DNA of 64,000 nucleotides from Acanthosepion lycidas (taxonomy: Eukaryota > Mollusca > Cephalopoda > Sepiida > Sepiidae), in contig CAWVQA010000113.1 of NCBI GenBank assembly GCA_963932145.1, positions 62,001 to 126,000 on the forward strand, in the 5' to 3' direction. A model generated the notes under the pieces. The model did no database searches, was not told the origin of the DNA, and saw only the letters and a list, made by a program, of their open reading frames with translations. A program made the translations under genes and the position numbers. Positions 1 to 10,142 of the stretch are shown in pieces (the first letter of the stretch is position 1; each line of letters begins with the position of its first letter).

Positions 1-8
1 TCAGAACA

Positions 9-216
9 GCTAGATTTTGCATGTAAATCGCTATGTAATTAAAAGTTGTGTAAAACATAAAATCTTAAATATAACTTTGTCAAAACATCTGAAACTAGTT
101 AAAATCAATAAGTTTTGATTGATTTCATATCGATTTTCAATAATTTCATTGTTTTTATAATGTTTTCAAACAGTTATTGATATTTACAAACTAGCGTTGA
201 AAAAGTAGTGAAAAAA
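9..216 (+). repeat. Reference monomer, subtype 1 (208 bp)
   Basis: This is a complete subtype 1 monomer. Its diagnostic states are TTGCATG near the start, CTATGTAATT, ATAAC then CATCTG in the middle, GTTTTGATTG at the inverted repeat, TTTATAATG, CAAACAG, and the tail GTTGAAAAAGTAGTGAAAAAA. The extra G in GTTG and a longer A run make it 208 rather than 207 bp. Other subtype 1 monomers replace CTATGTAATT with CTATATAAGT, CAATATAAGT or ACTGTGTAAT, and CAAACAG with CAAAAAG or CAAAGAG. These states are the markers used to map higher-order repeats across the window. Confidence 0.95.
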
Positions 217-248
217 GCTAGATTTTGCATGTAAATCGCTATGTAATT

Positions 249-393
249 AAAAGTTGTGTAAAACATAAAATCTTAAATAAAACTTTGTCAAAACTTCTGA
301 AACTAGTTAAAATCAATAAGTTTTGATTGATTTCATATCGATTTTCAATAATTTCATTGTTTTTCTAATGTTTTCAAACAGTTATTGATATTT
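249..393 (+). other. Phased A-tract/T-tract region (predicted curved DNA), representative
   Basis: In the reference monomer, A-tracts lie at 249-252, 260-263, 267-270, 279-282, 290-293, 300-302 and 309-312. T-tracts follow at 321-324, 331-333, 342-345, 352-354, 360-364, 371-374 and 391-393, with a weak TTATT near 383. From the first to the last centre is about 141.5 bp in 14 steps, a mean of about 10.1 bp, close to one helical turn. The + strand changes from A-rich to T-rich at the inverted repeat at 310-333. In-phase A-tracts are known to produce intrinsic curvature and to affect nucleosome placement, but the effect here is inferred. The pattern is in the invariant part of the monomer and so repeats throughout the array. 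Confidence 0.75.
310..333 (+). repeat. Inverted repeat at monomer centre, 8 bp arms, representative
   Basis: AAATCAAT at 310-317 is the exact inverted repeat of ATTGATTT at 326-333, with an 8-nt spacer. This is the common form (GTTTTGATTG spacer state). It lies near the midpoint of the 207 bp monomer, at the A-to-T strand switch, and is present in nearly every monomer of the window. The spacer and inner arm are among the most variable sites: GTTTTG, GTGTTG, GATTTG and GATTTT forms occur. The right arm contains TGATTGAT, which matches a known homeodomain (Pbx/Exd-type) site, but in AT-rich DNA this can be chance. Confidence 0.8.
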
Positions 394-1138
394 ACAAACT
401 AGCGTTAAAAAGTAGTCAAAATAGCTAGATTTTGCATGTAAATCGCTATATAAGTAAAAGTTGTGTAAAACATAAAATCTTAAATATAACTTTGTCAAAA
501 CATCTGAAACTAGTTAAATCAATAAGTTTTGATTGATTTCATATCGATTTTCAATAATTTCATTGTTTTTATAATGTTTTCAAACAGTTATTGATATTTA
601 CAAACTAGCGTTGAAAAAGTAGTGAAAAAAGCTAGATTTTGCATGTAAATCGCTATGTAATTAAAAGTTGTGTAAAACATAAAATCTTAAATAAAACTTT
701 GTCAAAACTTCTGAAACTAGTTAAAATCAATAAGTTTTGATTGATTTCATATCGATTTTCAATAATTTCATTGTTTTTCTAATGTTTTCAAACAGTTATT
801 GATATTTACAAACTAGCGTTAAAAAGTAGTCAAAATAGCTAGATTTTGCATGTAAATCGCTATATAAGTAAAAGTTGTGTAAAACATAAAATCTTAAATA
901 TAACTTTGTCAAAACATCTGAAACTAGTTAAAATCAATAAGTTTTGATTGATTTCATATCGATTTTCAATAATTTCATTGTTTTTCTAATGTTTTCAAAA
1001 AGTTATTGATATTTACAAACTAGCGTTGAAAAAGTAGTGAAAAAAGCTAGATTTTCAATGTAAATCGCTATGTAATTAAAAGTTGTGTAAAACATAAAAT
1101 CTTAAATAAAACTTTGTCATAACTTCTGAAACTAGTTA

Positions 1139-1162
1139 AAATCAATAAGATTTTATTGATTT
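1139..1162 (+). repeat. Extended hairpin variant, 10 bp arms with 4-nt loop, representative
   Basis: In monomers with the GATTTTATTG state, the arms lengthen to AAATCAATAA (1139-1148) and TTATTGATTT (1153-1162), separated only by GATT. The G-to-T change relative to GATTTGATTG adds two pairs to the stem and shortens the loop. This variant is found in many subtype 2 monomers along the window (for example near 1980, 3620, 3820, 5275, 6725, 9210, 16260 and 40520), usually with TTCAATG at the monomer start. Confidence 0.8.
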
Positions 1163-3327
1163 CATATCGATTTTCAATAATTTCATTGTTTTTCTAATGT
1201 TTTCAAACAGTTATTGATATTTACAAACTAGCGTTAAAAAGTAGTCAAAATAGCTAGATTTTGCATGTAAATCGCTATATAAGTAAAAGTTGTGTAAAAC
1301 ATAAAATCTTAAATATAACTTTGTCAAAACATCTGAAACTAGTTAAAATCAATAAGTGTTGATTGATTTCATATCGATTTTCAATAATTTCATTGTTTTT
1401 ATAATGTTTTCAAACAGTTATTGATATTTACAAACTAGCGTTGAAAAAGTAGTGAAAAAAGCTAGATTTTCAATATAAATCGCTATGTAATTAAAAGTTG
1501 TGTAAAACATAAAATCTTAAATAAAACTTTGTCAAAACTTCTGAAACTAGTTAAAATCAATAAGATTTGATTGATTTCATATCGATTTTCAATAATTTCA
1601 TTGTTTTTCTAATGTTTTCAAACAGTTATTGATATTTACAAACTAGCGTTAAAAAGTAGTCAAAATAGCTAGATTTTGCATGTAAATCACTGTGTAATTA
1701 AAAGTTGTGTAAAACATAAAATCTTAAATATAACTTTGTCAAAACATCTGAAGCTAGTTAAAATCAATAAGTTTTGATTGATTTCATATCGATTTTCAAT
1801 AATTTCATTGTTTTTCTAATGTTTTCAAAAAGTTATTGATATTTACAAACTAGCGTTGAAAAAGTAGTGAAAAAAGCTAGATTTTCAATGTAAATCGCTA
1901 TGTAATTAAAAGTTGTGTAAAACATAAAATCTTAAATAAAACTTTGTCATAACTTCTGAAACTAGTTAAAACCAATAAGATTTTATTGATTTCATATCGA
2001 TTTTCAATAATTTCATTGTTTTTCTAATGTTTTCAAACAGTTATTGATATTTACAAACTAGCGTTGAAAAAGTAGTGAAAAAAGCTAGATTTTCAATGTA
2101 AATCGCTATGTAATTAAAAGTTGTGTAAAACATAAAATCTTAAATAAAACTTTGTCAAAACTTCTGAAGCTAGTTAAAATCAATAAGTTTTGATTGATTT
2201 CATATCGATTTTCAATAATTTCATTGTTTTTCTAATGTTTTCAAACAGTTATTGATATTTACAAACTAGCGTTAAAAAGTAGTCAAAATAGCTAGATTTT
2301 GCATGTAAATCGCTATATAAGTAAAAGTTGTGTAAAACATAAAATCTTAAATATAACTTTGTCAAAACATCTGAAACTAGTTAAAATCAATAAGTTTTGA
2401 TTGATTTCATATCGATTTTCAATAATTTCATTGTTTTTCTAATGTTTTCAAAGAGTTATTGATATTTACAAACTAGCGTTGAAAAAGTAGTGAAAAAAGC
2501 TAGATTTTGCATGTAAATCTCTATGTAATTAAAAGTTGTGTAAAACATAAAATCTTAAATAAAACTTTGTCAAAACTTCTGAAACTAGTTAAAATCAATA
2601 AGTTTTGATTGATTTCATATCGATTTTCAATAATTTCATTGTTTTTCTAATGTTTTCAAACAGTTATTGATATTTACAAACTAGCGTTAAAAAGTAGTCA
2701 AAACAGCTAGATTTTGCATGTAAATCGCAATATAAGTAAAAGTTGTGTAAAACATAAAATCTTAAATATAACTTTGTCAAAACATCTGAAACTAGTTAAA
2801 ATCAATAAGTTTTGATTGATTTCATATCGATTTTCAATAATTTCATTGTTTTTCTAAAGTTTTCAAACAGTTATTGATATTTACAAACTAGCGTTAAAAA
2901 GTAGTCAAAATAGCTAGATTTTGCATGTAAATCGCTATATAAGTAAAAGTTGTGTAAAACATAAAATCTTAAATATAACTTTGTCAAAACATCTGAAACT
3001 AGTTAAAATCAATAAGTGTTGATTGATTTCATATCGATTTTCAATAATTTCATTGTTTTTCTAATGTTTTCAAAGAGTTATTGATATTTACAAACTAGCG
3101 TTGAAAAAGTAGTGAAAAAAGCTAGATTTTGCATGTAAATCGCTATGTAATTAAAAGTTGTGTAAAACATAAAATCTTAAATAAAACTTTGTCAAAACTT
3201 CTGAAACTAGTTAAAATCAATAAGTTTTGATTGATTTCATATCGATTTTCAATAATTTCATTGTTTTTCTAATGTTTTCAAACAGTTATTGATATTTACA
3301 AACTAGCGTTAAAAAGTAGTCAAAATA

Positions 3328-3509
3328 GCTAGAAAAGTTGTGTAAAACATAAAATCTTAAATATAACTTTGTCAAAACATCTGAAACTAGTTAAAATCAA
3401 TAAGTTTTGATTGATTTCATATCGATTTTCAATAATTTCATTGTTTTTCTAATGTTTTCAAAAAGTTATTGATATTTACAAACTAGCGTTGAAAAAGTAG
3501 TGAAAAAAA
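3328..3509 (+). repeat. Truncated monomer (182 bp, internal 27-bp deletion)
   Basis: The start of this monomer reads GCTAGAAAAGTTG, lacking 27 bp present in its counterpart near 25.49 kb, which has the full TTTTGCATG to CTATATAAG segment. The tail has one extra A (TGAAAAAAAGCTAG), shared with the counterparts near 25.69 and 31.29 kb. The spacing to the next monomer is 182 bp instead of 208-209. The deletion is private to copy 1, so it arose after this block was duplicated. Almost no microhomology is visible at the junction beyond a single A. Confidence 0.9.
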
Positions 3510-6500
3510 GCTAGATTTTCAATGTAAATCGCTATGTAATTAAAAGTTGTGTAAAACATAAAATCTTAAATAAAACTTTGTCAAAACTTCTGAAACTAGT
3601 TAAAATCAATAAGATTTTATTGATTTCATATCGATTTTCAATAATTTCATTGTTTTTCTAATGTTTTCAAACAGTTATTGATATTTACAAACTAGCGTTA
3701 AAAAGTAGTCAAAACAGCTAGATTTTCAATGTAAATCGCTATGTAATTAAAAGTTGTGTAAAACATAAAATCTTAAATAAAACTTTGTCAAAACTTCTGA
3801 AACTAGTTAAAATCAATAAGATTTTATTGATTTCATATCGATTTTCAATAATTTCATTGTTTTTCTAATGTTTTCAAACAGTTATTGATATTTACAAACT
3901 AGCGTTAAAAAGTAGTGAAAAAAGCTAGATTTTGCATGTAAATCGCTATGTAATTAAAAGTTGTGTAAAACATAAAATCTTAAATAAAACTTTGTCGAAA
4001 CTTCTGAAACTAGTTAAAATCAATAAGATTTGATTGATTTCATATCGATTTTCAATAATTTCATTGTTTTTCTAATGTTTTCAAACAGTTATTGATATTT
4101 ACAAACTAGCGTTAAAAAGTAGTCAAAACAGCTAGATTTTGCATGTAAATCGCTATATAAGTAAAAGTTGTGTAAAACATAAAATCTTAAATATAACTTT
4201 GTCAAAACATCTGAAACTAGTTAAAATCAATAAGTGTTGATTGATTTCATATCGATTTTCAACAATTTCATTGTTTTTCTAATGTTTTCAAAGAGTTATT
4301 GATATTTACAAACTAGCGTTGAAAAAGTAGTGAAAAAAGCTATATTTTCAATGTAAATCGCTATGTAATTAAAAGTTGTGTAAAACATAAAATCTTAAAT
4401 AAAACTTTGTCAAAACTTCTGAAACTAGTTAAAATCAATAAGATTTGATTGATTTCATATCGATTATCAATAATTTCATTGTTTTTCTAATGTTTTCAAA
4501 GAGTTATTTATATTTACAAACTAGCGTTAAAAAGTAGTCGTAACAGCTAGATTTTGCATATAAATCGCTATGTAATTAAAAGTTGTGTAAAACATAAAAT
4601 CTTAAATAAAACTTTGTCAAAACTTCTGAAACTAGTTAAAATCAATAAGTTTTGATTGATTTCATATCGATTTTCAATAATTTCATTGTTTTTCTAATGT
4701 TTTCAAACAGTTATTGATATTTACAAACTAGCGTTGTAAAAGTAGTGAAAAAAGCTAGATTTTGCATGTAAATCGCTATGTAATTAAAAGTTGTGTAAAA
4801 CATAAAATCTTAAATATAACTTTGTCAAAACTTCTGAAACTAGTTAAAATCAATAAGATTTGATTGATTTCATATCGATTTTCAATAATTTCATTGTTTT
4901 TCTAATGTTTTCAAACAGTTATTGATATTTACAAACTAGCGTTAAAAAGTAGTCAAAACAGCTAGATTTTGCATGTAAATCGCAATATAAGTAAAAGTTG
5001 TGTAAAACATAAAATCTTAAATATAACTTTGTCAAAACATCTGAAACTAGTTAAAATCAATAAGTTTTGATTGATTTCATATCGATTTTCAATAATTTCA
5101 TTGTTTTTCTAATGTTTTCAAACAGTTATTGATATTTACAAACTAGCGTTGAAAAAGTAGTGAAAAAAGCTAGATTTTGCATGTAAATCGCTATGTAATT
5201 AAAAGTTGTGTAAAACATAAAATCTTAAATAAAACTTTGTCAAAACTTCTGAAACTAGTTAAAATCAATAAGATTTTATTGATTTCATATCGATTTTCAA
5301 TAATTTCATTGTTTTTCTAATGTTTTCAAACAGTTATTGATATTTACAAACTAGCGTTAAAAAGTAGTCAAAACAGCTAGATTTTCAATGTAAATCGCTA
5401 TGTAATTAAAAGTTGTGTAAAACATAAAATCTTAAATAAAACTTTGTCAAAACTTCTGAAACTAGTTAAAATCAATAAGATTTGATTGATTTCATATCGA
5501 TTTTCAATAATTTCATTGTTTTTCCAATGTTTTCAAAGAGTTATTGATATTTACAAACTAGCGTTAAAAAGTAGTGAAAAAAGCTAGATTTTGCATGTAA
5601 ATCGCTATGTAATTAAAAGTTGTGTAAAACATAAAATCTTAAATAAAACTTTGTCAAAACTTCTGAAACTAGTTAAAATCAATAAGATTTGATTGATTTC
5701 ATATCGATTTTCAATAATTTCATTGTTTTTCTAATGTTTTCAAAGAGTTATTGATATTTACAAACTATCGTTAAAAAGTACTGAAAAAAGCTAGATTTTG
5801 CATGTAAATCGCTATGTAATTAAAAGTTGTGTAAAACATAAAATCTTAAATAAAACTTTGTCAAAACTTCTGAAACTTGTTAAAATCAATAAGTTTTGAT
5901 TGATTTCATATCGATTTTCAATAATTTCATTGTTTTTCTAATGTTTTCAAACAGTTATTGATATTTACAAACTAGCGTTAAAAAGTAGTCAAAATAGCTA
6001 GATTTTGCATGTAAATCGCTATATAAGTAAAAGTTGTGTAAAACATAAAATCTTAAATATAACTTTGTCAAAACATCTGAAACTAGTTAAAATCAATAAG
6101 TTTTGATTGATTTCATATCGATTTTCAATAATTTCATTGTTTTTCTAATGTTTTCAAAAAGTTATTGATATTTACAAACTAGCGTTGAAAAAGTAGTGAA
6201 AAAAGCTAGATTTTCAATGTAAATCGCTATGTAATTAAAAGTTGTGTAAAACATAAAATCTTAAATAAAACTTTGTCAAAACTTCTGAAACTAGTTAAAA
6301 TCAATAAGATTTGATTGATTTCATATCGATTTTCAATAATTTCATTGTTTTTCCAATGTTTTCAAAGAGTTATTGATATTTACAAACTAGCGTTAAAAAG
6401 TAGTGAAAAAAGCTAGATTTTGCATGTAAATCGCTATGTAATTAAAAGTTGTGTAAAACATAAAATCTTAAATAAAACTTTGTCAAAACTTCTGAAACTA

Positions 6501-9500
6501 GTTAAAATCAATAAGATTTGATTGATTTCATATCGATTTTCAATAATTTCATTGTTTTTCTAATGTTTTCAAACAGTTATTGATATTTACAAACTAGCGT
6601 TAAAAAGTAGTCAAAACAGCTAGATTTTCAATGTAAATCGCTATGTAATTAAAAGTTGTGTAAAACATAAAATCTTAAATAAAACTTTGTCAAAACTTCT
6701 GAAACTAGTTAAAATCAATAAGATTTTATTGATTTCATATCGATTTTCAATAAATCATTGTTTTTCTAATGTTTTCAAAGAGTTATTGATATTTACAAAC
6801 TAGCGTTAAAAAGTAGTGAAAAAAGCTAGATTTTGCATGTAAATCGCTATGTAATTAAAAGTTGTGTAAAACATAAAATCTTAAATAAAACTTTGTCGAA
6901 ACTTCTGAAACTAGTTAAAATCAATAAGATTTGATCGATTTCATATCGATTTTCAATAATTTCATTGTTTTTCTAATGTTTTCAAACAGTTATTGATATT
7001 TACAAACTAGCGTTAAAAAGTAGTCAAAACAGCTAGATTTTGCATGTAAATCGCTATATAAGTAAAAGTTGTGTAAAACATAAAATCTTAAATATAACTT
7101 TGTCAAAACATCTGAAACTAGTTAAAATCAATAAGTGTTGATTGATTTCATATCGATTTTCAACAATTTCCTTGTTTTTCTAATGTTTTCAAAGAGTTAT
7201 TGATATTTACAAACTAGCGTTGAAAAAGTAGTGAAAAAAGCTAGATTTTCAATGTAAATCGCTATGTAATTAAAAGTTGTGTAAAACATAAAATCTTAAA
7301 TATAACTTTGTCAAAACTTCTGAAACTAGTTAAAATCAATAAGATTTGATTGATTTCATATCGATTTTCAATAATTTCATTGTTTTTCTAATGTTTTCAA
7401 AGAGTTATTGATATTTACAAACTATCGTTAAAAAGTAGTGAAAAAATCTAGATTTTGCATGTAAATCGCTATGTAATTAAAAGTTGTGTAAAACATAAAA
7501 TCTTAAATAAAACTTTGTCAAAACTTCTGAAACTAGTTAAAATCAATAAGTTTTAATTGATTTCATATCGATTTTCAATAATTTCATTGTTTTTCTAATG
7601 TTTTCAAACAGTTATTGATATTTACAAACTAGCGTTAAAAAGTAGTCAAAACAGCTAGATTTTGCATGTAAATCGCTATGTAATTAAAAGTTGTGTAAAA
7701 CATAAAATCTTAAATATAACTTTGTCAAAACATCTGAAACTAGTTAAAATCAATAAGTTTTGATTGATTTCATATCGATTTTCAATAATTTCATTGTTTT
7801 TCTAATGTTTTCAAAAAGTTATTGATATTTACAAACTAGCGTTGAAAAAGTAGTGAAAAAAGCAAGATTTTCAATGTAAATCGCTATGTAATTAAAAGTT
7901 GTGTAAAACATAAAATCTTAAATAAAACTTTGTCAAAACTTCTGAAACTAGTTAAAATCAATAAGATTTGATTGATTTCATATCGATTTTCAATAATTTC
8001 ATTGTTTTTCTAATGTTTTCAAACAGTTATTGATATTTACAAACTAGCGTTAAAAAGTAGTCAAAACAGCTAGATTTTGCATGTAAATCGCAATATAAGT
8101 AAAAGTTGTGTAAAACATAAAATCTTAAATATAACTTTGTCAAAACATCTGAAACTAGTTAAAATCAATAAGTTTAGATTGATTTCATATCGATTTTCAA
8201 TAATTTCATTGTTTTTCTAATGTTTTCAAACAGTTATTGATATTTCCAAACTAGCGTTGAAAAAGTAGTGAAAAAAGCTAGATTTTGCATGTAAATCGCT
8301 ATGTAATTAAAATTTGTGTAAAACATAAAATCTTAAATAAAACTTTGTCAAAACTTCTGAAACTAGTTAAAATCAATAAGATTTGATTGATTTCATATCG
8401 ATTTTCAATAATTTCATTGTTTTTCTAATGTTTTCAAAGAGTTATTGATATTTACAAACTAGCGTTAAAAAGTAGTGAAAAAAGCTAGATTTTGCATGTA
8501 AATCGCTATGTAATTAAAAGTTGTGTAAAACATAAAATCTTAAATATAACTTAGTCAAAACATCTGAAACTAGTTAAAATCAATAAGTTTTGATTGATTT
8601 CATATCGATTTTCAATAATTTCATTGTTTTTATAATGTTTTCAAACAGTTATTGATATTTACATACTAGCGTTGAAAAAGTAGTGAAAAAAGCTAGATTT
8701 TGCATGTAAATCGCTATGTAATTAAAAGTTGTGTAAAACATAAAATCTTAAATAAAACTTTGTCAAAACTTCTGAAGCTAGTTAAAATCAATAAGTTTTG
8801 ATTGATTTCATATCGATTTTCAATAATTTCATTGTTTTTCTAATGTTTTCAAACAGTTATTGATATTTACAAACTAGCGTTAAAAAGTAGTCAAAATAGC
8901 TAGATTTTGCATGTAAATCGCTATATAAGTAAAAGTTGTGTAAAACATAAAATCTTAAATATAACTTTGTCAAAACATCTGAAACTAGTTAAAATCAATA
9001 AGTTTTGATTGATTTCATATCGATTTTCAATAATTTCATTGTTTTTCTAATGTTTTCAAAAAGTTATTGATATTTACAAACTAGCGTTGAAAAAGTAGTG
9101 AAAAAAGCTAGATTTTCAATGTAAATCGCTATGTAATTAAAAGTTGTGTAAAACATAAAATCTTAAATAAAACTTTGTCAAAACTTCTGAAACTAGTTAA
9201 AATCAATAAGATTTTATTGATTTCATATCGATTTTCAATAATTTCATTGTTTTTCTAATGTTTTCAAACAGTTATTGATATTTACAAACTAGCGTTAAAA
9301 AGTAGTCAAAACAGCTAGATTTTGCATGTAAATCGCAATATAAGTAAAAGTTGTGTAAAACATAAAATCTTAAATATAACTTTGTCAAAACATCTGAAAC
9401 TAGTTAAAATCAATAAGTTTTGATTGATTTCATATCGATTTTCAATAATTTCATTGTTTTTATAATGTTTTCAAACAGTTATTGATATTCACAAACTAGC

Positions 9501-10142
9501 GTTGAAAAAGTAGTGAAAAAAGCTAGATTTTGCATGTAAATCGCTATGTAATTAAAAGTTGTGTAAAACATAAAATCTTAAATAAAACTTTGTCAAAACT
9601 TCTGAAACTAGTTAAAATCAATAAGTTTTGATTGATTTCATATCGATTTTCAATAATTTCATTGTTTTTCTAATGTTTTCAAACAGTTATTGATATTTAC
9701 AAACTAGCGTTAAAAAGTAGTCAAAATAGCTAGATTTTGCATGTAAATCGCTATATAAGTAAAAGTTGTGTAAAACATAAAATCTTAAATATAACTTTGT
9801 CAAAACATCTGAAACTAGTTAAAATCAATAAGTTTTGATTGATTTCATATCGATTTTCAATAATTTCATTGTTTTTCTAATGTTTTCAAAAAGTTATTGA
9901 TATTTACAAACTAGCGTTGAAAAAGTAGTGAAAAAAGCTAGATTTTCAATGTAAATCGCTATGTAATTAAAAGTTGTGTAAAACATAAAATCTTAAATAA
10001 AACTTTGTCAAAACTTCTGAAACTAGTTAAAATCAATAAGATTTTATTGATTTCATATCGATTTTCAATAATTTCATTGTTTTTCTAATGTTTTCAAACA
10101 GTTATTGATATTTACAAACTAGCGTTAAAAAGTAGTCAAAAC

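Larger units (their letters stand above)
9..423 (+). repeat. Basic dimeric higher-order unit (~415 bp)
   Basis: Subtype 1 (ATAAC/CATCTG, 208 bp here) and subtype 2 (AAAAC/CTTCTG, 207 bp here) largely alternate along the array, making a dimer of about 415 bp the smallest higher-order repeat. The first nine monomers (9 to about 1875) alternate strictly. Breaks occur, for example two CTTCTG monomers in succession at about 1951 and 2161, and monomers with mixed states (ATAAC with CTTCTG at about 7300, 11660, 12290 and 13950). Most larger units have an even number of monomers (4, 6, 8, 12), as expected if the dimer is the exchange unit. Confidence 0.85.
217..423 (+). repeat. Reference monomer, subtype 2 (207 bp)
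   Basis: This is a complete subtype 2 monomer. Its diagnostic states are TTGCATG, CTATGTAATT, AAAAC then CTTCTG, GTTTTGATTG, TTTCTAATG, CAAACAG and the tail GTTAAAAAGTAGTCAAAATA. Other subtype 2 monomers carry TTCAATG, CATAAC or CGAAAC before TTCTG, GATTTGATTG or GATTTTATTG, and the tail CAAAACA or GTGAAAAAA. Each monomer contains one ATCGAT (ClaI) and one ACTAGT (SpeI) site, so digestion of the array should give a ladder of about 207 bp steps. Three CpG sites (AATCGCT, TATCGAT, TAGCGTT) are kept in nearly all monomers. Confidence 0.95.
217..10142 (+). repeat. ~9.9 kb block, copy 1
   Basis: This run of monomers is repeated at about 28597-38550 in the same order. Rare private markers fix the alignment: AATCACTG at 1685, AACCAATAAG near 1971, GCTATATTTT near 4341, TTTCCAATG at 5521 and 6350, ACTATCG near 5766, AAACTTGTT near 5873, TAAATCATTG at 6751, GATCGATT near 6934, CAACAATTTC at 7161, TCTAGA at 7447, TTTAGATT at 8173, TTAGTC at 8551 and TATTCAC at 9486. 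The offset to copy 3 is 28380-28381 bp at the left, 27786 bp in the middle and 28408 bp on the right, steps explained by whole-monomer gains or losses and a 27-bp deletion. Similarity to copy 3 ends at about 10142, where this copy has TTGCATG and copy 3 has TTCAATG. Confidence 0.88.

Noticed and set aside
9-25. Octamer (POU) site at TTTTGCAT/ATGTAAAT
   Set aside because: Both halves miss the ATGCAAAT consensus by one base, and the site is altered to TTCAATG in many monomers.
310-333. Rho-independent terminators at the inverted repeat
   Set aside because: The stem is almost pure A/T with a single G/C pair, repeats in every monomer, and no gene is nearby. It is better described as a satellite inverted repeat.
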